DNA from: Laguncularia racemosa
Taxonomy: Eukaryota > Streptophyta > Magnoliopsida > Myrtales > Combretaceae
Assembly (NCBI GenBank): GCA_037954665.1
Contig: JBBMOL010000594.1
Coordinates: 1 to 64,000 of the forward strand
Reading direction: 5' to 3'
DNA: 64,000 nt
Both the position numbers and the translations under genes were made by a program. The notes beneath the pieces are model-generated. The model made no database searches and was not told the DNA's origin. It saw only the letters and a list, made by a program, of their open reading frames with translations. Of this stretch, positions 43,074-54,794 are shown one piece after another (the stretch's first letter is position 1; each line of letters begins with the position of its first letter).

Positions 43074-44211
43074 TCAAATGGAGATGAGAATGAGGTTCAG
43101 CTCCTCCTTTTCTTCCAAAACTGTTTGGTCCCCAAAGTAATGCTTAAGCCTTTCACCATTCACCTTGAAAATGCCTTTCTTGGAGATTTTATAACCCAAA
43201 ACAATATCTTCTTTTGCCATAAAATGACACTTCTCCAAATTTAGGACCAAGTTAGTATCTTCACAACGTTGCAACACTAACTCAAGATGGTGTAGACATT
43301 CATCAAAAGAATTTCCGAAAACAAAAAAATCATCCATGTATACTTCCATCTTGTCCCCTACCATACCCTCAAAAATAGCCATCATGCATCGCTGAAAGGT
43401 GGCTGGAGCGTTGCATAATCCGAAAAGCATGCGTCGATAAGCGAAGGTCCCAAAAGGGCATGTGAATGCCGTCTTTTCCTGGTCTTTGGGTGCAATAGGA
43501 ATTTGAAAATATCCAGACATCCCATCGAGGAAACAGTAATATGCATGACCAGCTAACATTTCAAGCATTTGGTCCACAAATGGAAGAGGAAAATGATCCT
43601 TTCGAGTTGCATCATTTAGCTTGTGGTAATCTATATAAACTCTCTATCCAGTGATAGTTCTCATCGGGATAAGTTCATTTTTTTTCATTCAGTACCACTG
43701 TCATATCGCCTTTCTTCGGAACTACTTGAATGGGGCTCACCCATGAGCTATCAGAAATCGGGTAGATCATTCCTGCGTCAAGCAATTTGATGACTTCCTT
43801 TTTTACAACATCTCTCATATTTGGATTAAGTCGGCGCTGCGGTTGTACGACTAACTTGACACAATCTTCCTTCAAAATTTTGTGCATATAAAACGATGGG
43901 CTAATCCCCTCTATATCTGCAATTTTCCATGCAATTGCTTTCTTGTGTTGCCCCAAGACATGCAATAACCTTTCCTGCTGATCTCGATCCAGATTTGATG
44001 CAATTATGACTGGAAGTTTAGAATCTTCTTCCAAAAATGCATATTGAAGGTAGTTTGGCAGTTGTTTCAATTCTAGCTCAGGTGGTTCCTCAATTGAAGG
44101 TTTCGATCTCTGAATGGTGGATCTATTCATACCTTCAAAGCTTCTTTCTTCTCTCAACTTAGGATTATTATTAAGCTGATTGACAACTGCTCTAATCGCG
44201 ATATTTTTAGG
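43074..44211 (-). pseudogene. Athila reverse transcriptase fused to the integrase C-terminal tail
   Basis: Minus strand from about 44211. Conserved blocks: GMIYPISDSSWVSPIQVVPKKG, then after a frameshift near 43675, FLDGMSGYFQI, TFAYRRMLFGLCNAPATFQRCM, and catalytic YMDD at 43329-43340. After LGYKISKKGI (near 43175) the frame passes directly to FKVNGERLKHYFGDQ, which in Athila elements is the end of integrase. RNase H and nearly all integrase are therefore deleted in frame. It cannot integrate itself. Confidence 0.85.
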
Positions 44212-45367
44212 TTACTCTTTCTCCCCATTCATCAAACACAATTCCAATGCATCACCAATCAACAGGTCTTGCAATGAATCCAAAATTGCGAAGTCAAGGC
44301 AGTCGATTGCATAGCATGTATCATCATGGTGCAACCTTTGTCTAAAGATGTCAGGCATTTTCACTATGACCTCTTCATTTCCCATTCTCAACACTAACTT
44401 CCCATCCCTAACATCAATTATGGCTCTAGCAGTAGCCAAAAATGGCCTCCCCAATATAAGAGGGACCTCCACATTTGCTTCCATGTCAAGGATGACAAAA
44501 TCCGCCGGGAAGATGAAGTCCTGCACCTTCACTAATACATCTTCAACTACTCCTCTCGAGAATTTGACTGATCGATCGGCTAACTGAAGACTCATTTTGG
44601 TTGGTTTCGGCTCTCCAATACCCAATTTCTAGAACATCTTGTATGGCATCAAATTAATGCTGGCTCCCAAATCAACCAATGCCCATTCTTCAAATAAATT
44701 CCCTATCAGGCAAGGGATGGTAAAGCTCCCAGGATCTTTTAACTTCTTTGGGAGTTTGTTCCGAATTACCGCAGAGCATTCTCCTCCTAAAGTTACAGTG
44801 GAGAACTCTTCAAGCTTCCTTTTGTTCGATAGAAACTCTTTCAAAAATTTTGCATATCGTGGCATTTGTGATAATGCCTCAACCAGTGGAAGGTTGATAT
44901 GCAATTGCTTGAATATCTCTAAAAATCTGCCATAGTGCTCATCTGTTCTGTCTTTCTTGAGTCGTGCTGGATATGGAACATTGGGCTTGTATTCTAGGAT
45001 TGGTGGAGGTGATGATTTCTCTTTAGGTGATTTTTCTAAATGCTTTTCTCCTCCTTTGAGAACTACTTGTTCTTTTGCTGGTTCAGTCACCTGACTCTCT
45101 TCTTTTTGAACCTTTGGTTGTAGTTCCTTACCACTTCGTAATGTGACAGCTTTAACATGTTCTCTAGGGTTGGTTTCCGTGTTTCCCGGAAGTGAACCTT
45201 GAGATCTCTCTGACAGAAGCTTAGCTATCTGACCGACCTGGTTTTCATGATTGTGTATTGATGCCTCATGATTCCTCAGAGCCGAGTCCTGATTTTTCAG
45301 AATCAAATCTAAGGACTTATGTCGATCTTCTGAATCCTTGATGAATTTTGTGAGGAGATCTTCAATT
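44212..45367 (-). pseudogene. Athila gag C-terminus and aspartic protease
   Basis: From the CRM-6 insertion edge: a region with a KAVTLRSGKEL motif, Glu/Lys/Pro-rich spacer, then protease with LVDLGASINLMP (catalytic Asp codon near 44671-44673) and LILGRPFLATARAIID. TAG at 44629-44631 and TAA at 44212-44214 break the frame. The DLGAS form of the active site is the usual one for Athila/Tat, versus DGGS in the CRM copies. Confidence 0.85.
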
Positions 45368-45372
45368 GGCGG

Positions 45373-46278
45373 TGATACGAACTACGCCAACCCGTGACAA
45401 AACCCAATACCAATACGTTCGGAAATTCGTTGCCTAAGATTCCCAAACACCTAAAGTGGAAAACCGCGACCCGTTGTCTATAAGCGAGACAAGAACCTTG
45501 GTATAAAAGTGAAGACGCCACAATCGGGATGGAAAACCGATTGATAAGTCGGGATGAACGCCACGGAAATCAATCCGATAAGTTCGAATTAAGTTCTTGA
45601 AGAACCAAGAGAGGTGCCTCTCAAAAGTGTTTAATGTTCAATGATGTCTAATCTTAGTTGTTATAAACCCTAAGAGCTTTTATACTAGGGTTACAATTCG
45701 TGTAAAAACAAGTCCAAAACGACGTAGTTTAGTTAAGTGACATAAAAACGCGAAACAGAACAAGCTAGCCGACAGGGGATACACGGCCTATGTACACGCC
45801 CGTGTACTTTGGCCGTGTACTTGTCTGTGCAACTTCTGGCAACATACACGCCCGTGTACTTTGACCATGTATCTTTCTATGCAACTTCTAGCAACATACA
45901 CGCCCGTGTACTTTAGCCGTGTATCTTTCTATGGATTTGCTTGACTCCATACACGGCCATGCCTTTTAACCGTGTATCTAGCCGTGTATGATTCTAGGCA
46001 ATCTTGAGAGTCCTACACGGCCGTGCCTTGAAAGTATACGCCCTCTTCAACCCGTGTCCGGTGTGACTTGTATAAGAGCAAGGGTCTTCCCATGGTTGTT
46101 CCAATCCTTTCTAACTTCATGATTGACCCAATCCTTCTCGGCTTCATAGACATCCTTTATCAACCCGTTAAGTGCTTCCTTGAGTCGTTTTGCTCGATTT
46201 CTTATGATCGGTCCAAGCGGCACTTCAAGAGGATTTACATTTCTTCTTTCGGCTTAGCTCTCATCCCGGATCTCACCA
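45373..46278 (-). repeat. 3' LTR of CRM-6
   Basis: Copy of 50014-50919. The terminal TCA is mutated (CTCACCA at its right edge on the plus strand). Polypurine tract at 46279-46292. Palindrome cluster 45777-46035. Confidence 0.92.
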
Positions 46279-47106
46279 TTCCCCTCCTCTTGAAAAGGAT
46301 TTGTCCTCAAATCATTTCCTGCATCAAATGGACTCAGATTAGTAACATGAAACGTAACACTTACTGGATACTTACCTGGTAAATCTTTCTTGTATGCTAT
46401 ATCATGGATGTATTCAAGAATTTGAATTGGTTTATCGCCTCTAAGAAGTAATTTAGATCTACGCTGTACGGGAATCCACTCTTTGCACATGTGAACCCAA
46501 ATCCAATCTCCAGGTTCAAAAATAGCTTGTCGACAACCCTTATTGGCTTGTCTTACATACTGCTCCGTTCTTCGCTCAATGTTTAGCCTTCTCACGAAAT
46601 CTGCCTTATAATCAGCTTCAAAACTCACAAACTTGTTAAGTTGCAATGGCAATAAATAATTAGGAACCAATGGGTTAAAATCATACATAATCTCAAATGG
46701 TGAACAATGAATAATGTTATTTAAAGCCCTATTACATGCAAACTCCACAAATGGTAGATAATCCTTCCAGGTCCTAATGTTCTTCTCTATGATTGCCCCT
46801 AACAATTGAATTAACGTCCTATTAACCACCTCAAGTTGCCCATCAGTTTGTGGGTGACGGATAGTCAAAAACATCCGTTTAGTTCGCAACTTTTCCCACA
46901 AGACTCTCCAAAAATGACTCCAAAATTTCTCATCTCGAACACTAACAATGCTTCTAGGTATACCATGCGGACGCACTACCTCTCTAAAGAACAAATCAAC
47001 AATGTGTATAGCATGATCAGTTTTATGACAAGGAATGAAATGAACCGTTTTAAAAATCCTATCCACAACCACAAAATGAGAATCTCGTTCATGCCTAGGC
47101 CTACAT
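46254..47106 (-). pseudogene. CRM-6 integrase and CR-tail start, frameshifted
   Basis: The integrase core is recognisable as HPQTDGQLEVVNRT (Glu retained, unlike CRM-5) with the GDWIWVHM and YPVSVTF blocks. About 10 bases missing near 47105 relative to CRM-5 shift the frame against the upstream ORF, and TAA at 46254-46256 ends it just inside the LTR. The HHCC finger is absent because of the shared deletion. Confidence 0.85.
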
Positions 47107-49503
47107 AAAATCTATGGAAATGTCTTTCCAAGGCTCATGAGGAATGACACTATACTCATATAACCATTCTAAGAAGTCATCTAAACAAGGAATGGTATGA
47201 CGATACTTTACCGTGATGTTGTTAATGGCACTGCAGTCAACACACAATCTCCCTGTCACATCCTTCTTAGGCACCAAAATCTCAGGCACTGCACATGGAC
47301 TCATGCCTTCTCTCATGTACCCCTTCTTCATTAATTCTTCGACCTGCCTTTGGAGTTCCTTTGTTCCCTCCGGATTGCTCCTGTAAGCTGGCTTGTTTGG
47401 AATTGATGCTCTGGGTATAAGGTCAATCTGGTGCTCAATACCTCGAACAAGTGGTAATCCCTTTGGAATCTCCTCAGGAAAGACATCTTCAAAGTCTTGC
47501 ATAAAAGACACAACCACACTAGGTAAAGAGTTAGATAATTCGTTAGTAGTCAAACATGTTTCCTTAAAAACCAGAAACAACATAGGTTGCTTCATTACTA
47601 ACGCTCTGCTCACTAAACTCGCTCTTGCCACACAACTCTCCTTTTGCAAGGCTGCCCTCTCCTTTTCACTCACCACCAAAGTTGATTCCCCTTCAACTTG
47701 GCCTCTCACACTCTTTCCAGCCTTCCTCTCCTTTTCCTTTTGATCTTGACTTTTATATTCCTTTTTCTTCTCATTGTCTTTTGCTCTCTCACTCTCACTC
47801 TGCTTTTCACTCACCTTGTGTTTTGCAAATGACTGTTGTAGCTGCAACTGATCCTCATACACTTGTTTAGGTGTTAAAGGTTTAAGATTAAAGCTCTTCC
47901 CTTGGTGAACAAGCGTATACTTGTTAGAAAAGCCATCATGCACAACCTTCCTATCAAATTGCCATGGCCTCCCCAACAACACATGACATGCTTGCATTAG
48001 CACTACATCACATAACACCTCATCCTCATACCTACCAATGCGAAACCCAATCAAGGCTTGCTTACTCACCTTAGTCTCGCCACTATCATTCAACCACTGC
48101 AATTTATATGGACTAGGGTGTCTAACAGTTTTGAGCCCCAACCTCTCAACAATAAAATTGCTCACTACATTAGTGCAACTCCCTCCATCAATGATCAAAC
48201 TACAAATGTGATCTCCTAAATAACATCTAGTATGAAATATATTTTCTCTTTGCACCTCTTCTTCTTCCTTCACATGCACATTCAAAGCTCTCTTCACTAC
48301 CGCCACTAGCCTTCCCATTGCAGGTTCCTCATCATCACTAGCATTCTCTAATAGTGGCATATCATCTTCTTCACTATCCCCCTCAGTCTCATACTCACCA
48401 TCATCACGCAAAATCAACACACGCCTATTTGGACATTGACTAGCAATATGGCCTCTACCTTGGCATTTAAAGCATCTAATGTCACGATTTCTAGAAGTAG
48501 AAGATTCAGGATTACCTTGATTACCAGAAGTAGAACCCGCTTGCCTCATCTCTCCTTTTGGTTTAGTGGGTAAAGGCTTTTCTTCTTTCTTCCATTGATT
48601 AGTCTTCCAAGTGGATGAACCATTACCCTGTTGAAATCGTGCACTACTACTACCCTTCCGCTTGTGCTGGTTCTCAACCTTTATAGCCATGTGAACCATA
48701 TCCTCCAATTCTACATAATGCTGCAATTCAACCACATTTTGGATTTCTCTATTCAACACAGCAAGGAATCTAGCCATTGTAGCCTTTCTATCCTCTTCTA
48801 CATTCGCCCTAATCATAGTAACTTCCATCTCCTTGAAATACTCATCCACACTTCGGCTTCCCTACCTTAGAGTTTGCAACTTGTTGTGCAATTCACGATA
48901 GTAATACGCAGGTATAAACCGCTTTCTCATCACTCTCTTCATCTCTTCCCAAGACTCAATAGGTGGCACGCCACTCCTTCTCCTATTCAACATTAGTTGA
49001 TCCCACCACACTATAGCATAATCCGAAAACTCAATGGCAGCAAGTTTTACTTTCTTTCTCCCACTATAGTTGTGACAATCAAACACCATCTCCACCTTTT
49101 TCTCCCATTCTAAATACGCCTCGGGATCATTCTTCCCTTGGAAAGGAGGAATCTTCATCTTTATGCTACTCAATTGATCATCCTCTCTATTCCTATCTCC
49201 TCTATCTTCCCATTCTCTAGTTCCTCTATTTCGACCACTATAACCTCTATAACTCCCAACAGAAGGCTCATACAAATCATCATCCGTCATTTCATCTCCA
49301 CCCCTCGGTACTCTCCTAGAACGACTCTCCTTCTTACGCCCTTGGAATACATTTGTGGATTGCTCTAGTCTTTGCTCTACCGTCTCATGAATTTGTTCCA
49401 TTCCCTCTTGGAACATCCTCTTCATTTCTCCCCTCAATGCCTCAATTACTAACCTAGCATCAAACCTTCCCCTCTCACCTTCCGGAGAATGTTGCCTCGA
49501 CAT
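47101..49503 (-). pseudogene. CRM-6 gag-protease-RT start
   Basis: ATG 49503 (MSRQHSPEGERGRF). One frame to 47101 broken only by TAG at 48862-48864 (a Gln codon in sister copies). Contains the capsid core, zinc knuckle CFKCQGRGHIASQC, retropepsin IIDGGSCTN, charged linker, the block IPKGLPLVRGIEHQIDL and RT to AINNITVKYRHTIPCLDD, then the jump to YSVIPHEPW. Unlike CRM-5, gag and protease are not separated by a stop. Confidence 0.9.
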
Positions 49504-49998
49504 AGTTCCTGCAGAAAAGATTAGTACAACACATATATATATATGATCAAACCTCACGATACACTCCCTTACGTGTTTCGCTCAAATGATGATATCACAC
49601 AGTCACTCGTGTATTCTCACAAACAACGATGATATCACTCACCAATTTCCTCTTCTCAATTCTCTTGGAACTAACCCGAACTACACCAATTTCCTTCCGT
49701 AGAATTCAAAACCAACTCTAGGGTTCGTAAAATTTTCCTCTATTTTTCTATCCGAATTTTTTTTTTGTCTCTGTTTTTGGCTTTGATCACGTTTCTCTTT
49801 TCTTTTCTTTTCCCTTCTTTTTTTTTTTTGGTCGTGATTTTTACTCTTTTTTTTTTTTTTACAATCGACTAGTAAATACTACACTATCAAAAGACAATTA
49901 ATATTGCGGAATTGAACACGATAATTGATATGAATGATTGGAGTTAGGGTTCTTGATATTACCTTCCTCAACCGAACTTGATGTTTTGACAAACCTAA

Positions 49999-50010
49999 GC
50001 TCTGATACCA
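49999..50010 (-). other. Primer-binding site of CRM-6
   Basis: Complement of TGGTATCAGAGC, three bases inside the 5' LTR. Leader 49504-49998 is untranslated and T-rich on the plus strand. Confidence 0.9.
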
Positions 50011-50013
50011 AAC

Positions 50014-50919
50014 TGATACGAACCACGCCAACCCGTGACGAAACCCAATACCAATACGTTCGGAAATTCATTGCCTAAGATGCCCAAACACCTAAAGTGG
50101 AAAACCGCGATCCGTTGTCTATAAGCGAGACAAGAACCTTGGTATAAAAGTGAAGACTCCACAATCGGGATGGAAAACCGATTGATAAGTCGGGATAAAC
50201 GCCACGGAAATCAATCCAATAAGCTCGAATTAAGTTCTTGAAGAACCAAGAGAGGTGCCTCTCAAAAGTGTTTAATGTTCAATGATGTCTAATCTTAGTT
50301 GTTCTAAACCCTAGGAGCTTTTATACTAGGGTTACAATTCGTGTAAAAACAAGTCTAAAACAACGTAGTTTAGTTAAGTGACATAAAAACGCGAAACAGA
50401 ACAAGCTGGCCGATAGGGGATACACGACCTGTGTACACGCCCGTGTACTTTAGCCGTGTACTTGTCTGTGCAACTTCTGGCAACATACACGCCCGTGTAC
50501 TTTGACCGTGTATCTTTCTGTGCAACTTCTGGCAACATACACGCCCGTGTACTTTAGCTGTGTATCTTTCTGTGGATTTGCTTGACTCCATACACGGCCG
50601 TGCCTTTTAACCGTGTATCTAGCCGTGTATGATTCTAGGCAATCTTAAGAGTCCTACACGGTTGTACCTTGAAATTACACGCCCTCTTCAACCCATGTCC
50701 GGTGTGACTTGTATAAGAGCAAGGGTCTTCCCATGGTTGTTCCAATCCTTTCCAACTTCATGATTGACCCAATCCTTCTCGGCTTCATAGACATCCTTTA
50801 TCAACCCGTTAAGTGCTTCCTTGAGTCGTTTTGCTCGATTTCTTATGATCGGTCCAGGCGGCACTTCAAGAGGATCCACATTTCTTCTTCCGGCTTGGCT
50901 CTCATCCCGGATCTCATCA
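50014..50919 (-). repeat. 5' LTR of CRM-6
   Basis: 906-bp LTR, TGATGAGATCC to CGTATCA on the minus strand. Palindrome cluster 50418-50690. GGCGG follows. Confidence 0.92.
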
Positions 50920-50924
50920 GGCGG

Positions 50925-52145
50925 TTTGGAACTCTGGACCATTGGCCTCTGATAACCTGGTGGAGGATTCGGATTGCCCTTCTGAATATTACTGTTGTTA
51001 GTCCAAGAAAAGTTTGGGTGATTTCTCCATCCTAGGTTATAAGTATTGCTGTATGGATTGTTCTAGGGCCGAATTGGGTTTCCCAAATAATCCACTTGCT
51101 CTGTTTGCCCTTCCTCACCACCTGAGGGTTCCACAATAGCCAGCTGATGTTGTGAGATAGCCAACCCGTCGATCTTTCTAGATAAAGCCTCAACTTTGGA
51201 CATGATAGAAGTTGCCACATCCACTTCAGGAATGCCTGCCACCTTCTTTTCTTTGCCCCTACCATGTGACCATTCATAATTATTCGCGGCCATATCTTTA
51301 AAAAGAGTCAAACTTTCTTCAGGAGTTTTATGGTTCAAGGTGCCACCAGCTGCGGCATCTACTATTTGTCTCGTTTGACAGTTCAACCCATTATAAAATA
51401 TCTGAACTTGAAGCCACTCTGGGATCCCATGGTGTGGGAATTTCAGCATTGAGTCCTTGAATCTCTCCCAGGTTTCATACAAAGTCTCTATGTCATACTG
51501 ATGATAAGATTGAATCTCAGCTCGAAGTTTAGCGGTCTTTGAAGGAGGGGAGAATTTGTCCATAAACTTCTTAATCAGACCTTGCCATGTAGTAATGGAG
51601 TTCCTCGGTAAAGAATTCAGCCACTGCTTAGCCTTTCCCTTTAAAGAGAATGGGAAGAGCCTGAGGCGGATCGCATCATCACTAACTCCATTAAATTTGA
51701 AGGTATCACATATCTCCAGAAAGAGTTGGATATGCGCATTTGGATCTTCATCCTGTAAACCATCAAATTGAGTATATTGCTGCACCATGAGAATCACGAC
51801 AGGCTTAAGTTCAAAATTATTTGCCTCCACTCGAGGACGGACTATGCTAGAGCTGACTCCTATCAAGTTTAGCCTGGCAAAATCAGAATTGGTTCTAGGT
51901 GGCTCATTAACTCGGCCATCTCTATTATCAACCAATTGATGATTCGGGGGATCCACAATAACATTTCCTTGATTCAGCTCTTGAGCACGATTATTGAATT
52001 GATCAGCCATTTCTTCCTTCAGTGATTCTCCTTGAATACCAAATGATGTTGACTCCGTCGAGTGTTGCTTTTTCTGATAACAACGAATAATTTTCTCTGG
52101 CTTAGGATTGAAAACAGCAAGTTCCTTGGAGCGACTTCTGGTCAT
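50925..52145 (-). pseudogene. gag: Athila gag
   Basis: ATG 52145 (MTRSRSKELAVFNPKPEK). Capsid blocks: NNFELKPVVILMVQQ, DPNAHIQLFLEICDTFK, DDAIRLRLFPFSLKGKAKQWL, SPPSKTAKLRAEI and FYNGLNCQTRQIVDAAAGG. This is the retrotransposon gag family of Athila/Tat elements. TAG at 51063-51065 (a Gln codon in related proteins) precedes NNPYSNTYN, after which CRM-6 interrupts at 50924; the frame resumes at 45367. Confidence 0.92.
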
Positions 52146-52268
52146 GCACTGTAAACGTAATACAAATCAATTATGAGCTCCAAATTCTCAGGAAGAAAAA
52201 GGAAAAAAAATAAGAAAGAAATAAATTGGTTAAATTAATAGGTAAAAAGTGTTTCTAATATTGGCGTA

Positions 52269-52286
52269 TCCCCGGCAACGGCGCCA
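52269..52286 (-). other. Primer-binding site of the Athila element
   Basis: Minus strand TGGCGCCGTTGCCGGGGA, a few bases inside the LTR. Confidence 0.9.
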
Positions 52287-52292
52287 AAAACT

Positions 52293-53728
52293 TGATCGTT
52301 GCCAATCGTAGTTTTAATATTTATAATGCCTGTTGCTAATTCTAACTACGTTGCAATAGGCAAGTGTACCTACCGTGGACGTAATATAGTGTCAAGTACA
52401 GGGTCGTCCCATAGAGATACACCAACTACTAGTACTAACTCCGTTCCTATTATCTAACCGACGCTTAAATATGTTGGTTGAAACTTAATTACTCTAATCT
52501 TAAAACTAATAACTCATTAACAACAATGGTTCGGAAGATTTATCAATTAACAAAAGCAACCTAGATCTTATTCTACTCCTTCTCTATCATGTAATTCATT
52601 AGATTTATGAAGATTGACGTAATTGACTTCTTATACTGTCGAATTCCCTAGTCAAGTTAACTACTTTCTCAAGTATATTAACCTATCTAATCCAAGGTTT
52701 ATCAAATATGATCTCTCCTTAATTAATAGCAACCTAGAATTGCATAAAGCACATGAATTCGCATCAAAATAATCGATGTAAACAGAAGACTCTTGTTTCC
52801 TATCTCTAGAAGAACAATCAAATCTCATTAATTGCATTAAATCTAATCATAAAAGAAATTTCTCAATTAACTAATATGATATCATGCATAAATTCATATT
52901 CCGGATCTATGAATCTAAGAAACAATTGAAGGGCATGCAATTAATCATAAGAAAGTCAACAACTTCGCATTAAAAACCGAATCTTCATCACATGACAGAG
53001 AAGTTTCGAATAAAATCTAGATTTAGAGTCTACTCCTCCATAAATTGGACAAACGAAATACAATTACTGGAAGAATAAATAAAATTCATAGTCACAGCCC
53101 TTAAAGATAGAATCTTCTTCTTCGTGGGTCTTCAATCTCCTTTTGAATTGACAGAATCTTCTTTCCCCTGCTGTTATGAGAGTCAGAGCAAGTACAAAAT
53201 TCGTAACACTTGTTCTAGGGCAACTAACGGTCTATCTATACATGTACCCGGGTTGGATACATACACGAGCGGATACATGAGTAGTGTATCTCATTCGTGT
53301 ATCTCATGCTTGCTTCCAAGTGTCCTTATGTGAATATACACGAGCAAGTACATGGGAGTGTACATTGGTCGTGTATTTGAATCATCGTTGAACAGCAGCA
53401 AAACTTAGATACACAAGTAAAGTACATGGGCGTGTACTTTGCTCGTGTACTTTCCAGACATCCGCTTCAGTATACACAAGCAAAGTACATGGGCGTGTAT
53501 CTCGCTTGTGTACTTTCCAGAATTCTTTTCTTCACATGTATTGTATCCAATTCCTACCAAACTTGATCTGACTCTTCAAAACTCCTTCCCTTAGCTCCAA
53601 AATACTCTAGAAGATCCTGAAATTAACATTAATTCCATTAAGCATCCTTTTCTTCAACAAATCATCTAAAAATTCAACAATAAAGCACAATTTCATTACT
53701 CTAGATAAGGGTATTTTGCGACTTATCA
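52293..53728 (-). repeat. Right (5') Athila LTR
   Basis: 1436 bp, 66 bp longer than the left LTR because of one extra palindrome unit (about 53410-53475). Followed by TTGTATGTAGGG of the CRM-O0 gag. Confidence 0.9.
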
Positions 53729-54794
53729 TTGTATGTAGGGAAGGAGCATTAGGAGGAAATAGGGGTAAGTTAGAAGAGAGTGTCGCGCTTACCGGGAGGA
53801 AAGGGATGATAACTTTGAGGATGAACTCTATCTTAACCATGAGTTTAGGCCATCTCAGGGTTTGGAATATGTGAAACTATAGATGCCTTCATTTGCTGGA
53901 AGGGGATCTATAGAGGATTATCGTGATTGGGAAGATAAGGTGGAAGGAATTTTTTAGTGTTATAAAATTAATGACAACACTCGAGTACGTTTAATAGCAA
54001 TTGCGTTTACAGGGTATGCCACCTTATGGTGGAAGAATATTGTGGCTAGTAGGAGGAAAGATGGAGATGCTGAGATACGTACTTGGCAGGAGATGAAACA
54101 GATTATGAGAAAGTGGTTTATACTAGAGCATCACAGATAAGAGCTATTCATGTGTCTCTAAACATTGAGATAGGGATGTAAAACTGTGGATAAGTATGTC
54201 CAAGAGTTTAAGACACTTACGATTCGATGTGGGACCATTGCGCCTCCTGAATAAATTATGGTACGATTTGTGTCTGGTCTGAAATATGAGACCGCCTATA
54301 TAGTAAAGCTGCAGCGATATGATACATTTAATGAGGCCATGCAGTTGGCTTTAAAAGTTGAGAGATAGAGGTGTTCTAATTCGTATAGAGTAGTGAGTAA
54401 CAAGTATGGATCCTCTACTAAACTATCCAAGTTAGATAATAAACAAGTTGACAAAGGGGGAGTTGATAAAAATGTGGAAGAAAATGCAGCTATTACTGAT
54501 AATAGAGGGGAGAAAGAATTTTTTGGAAAAGGGAAAGCAATTGCTGAGACTGACATTAGGCAGATAGTGGCTGGGTCATCAGGTAGGAAAACTCATCAAA
54601 TCCAATGCTTCAAATGTTTAGGTTTTAGACATATGGTTGCTCAATGTCCAAACAAAAGGGTGATGACTGCTATAAAGGTAGAGAGTAAGAATAGCTAAGA
54701 AAAGATACATGAGTCAACAGATTTTTCGGTAGTATTAAATGAATATTATGAGGATGCAGATGCTAAGACACATGAAGACAAAAGATTACTTCTT
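53729..54794 (+). pseudogene. gag: gag of CRM-O0, continuation with zinc knuckle
   Basis: Provides the uninterrupted version of the CRM-O1 gag segments: the junction sequences at 7569, 7618, 19297 and 20092 are all contiguous here. Zinc knuckle CFKCLGFRHMVAQC at about 54607-54648. Many stops. It ends at 54794, where minus-strand CRM-O2 begins. Confidence 0.85.

Larger units (their letters stand above)
45373..50919 (-). mobile_element. CRM-6, family-2 CRM lacking RT/RNase H
   Basis: 906-bp LTRs at 45373-46278 and 50014-50919. Target duplication GGCGG at 45368-45372 and 50920-50924, splitting the Athila gag. It shares the RT-to-integrase deletion with CRM-5. LTRs differ at roughly 35-40 positions, mostly C/T, about 4 percent. 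Confidence 0.93.
38319..53728 (-). mobile_element. Athila-like Ty3/gypsy element, partial tandem, containing CRM-6
   Basis: Minus-strand order: LTR 52293-53728, PBS 52269-52286, gag, protease, truncated RT, long 3' noncoding region, LTR 38612-39981. Beyond the left LTR comes another PBS (38588-38605) and the first 49 codons of gag (to 38319), which means LTR-interior-LTR-partial interior: a tandem copy whose distal part is lost. Athila affiliation rests on the PBS TGGCGCCGTTGCCGGGGA, the gag family and the TTGGGAGGCAACCCA block after pol. Left and right flanks both carry TTG of the CRM-O0 gag. Confidence 0.85.
37275..54794 (+). mobile_element. CRM-O0, second outer plus-strand CRM element (5' part)
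   Basis: Pieces: LTR (37275-37743), degenerate PBS (37749-37760), leader, gag start (38103-38317) and gag continuation (53729-54794). Its gag is interrupted by the Athila-like element and then by the minus-strand CRM-O2. It is heavily decayed: the start codon is followed at once by TAG. The rest of the element lies beyond CRM-O2, outside the window. Confidence 0.75.
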
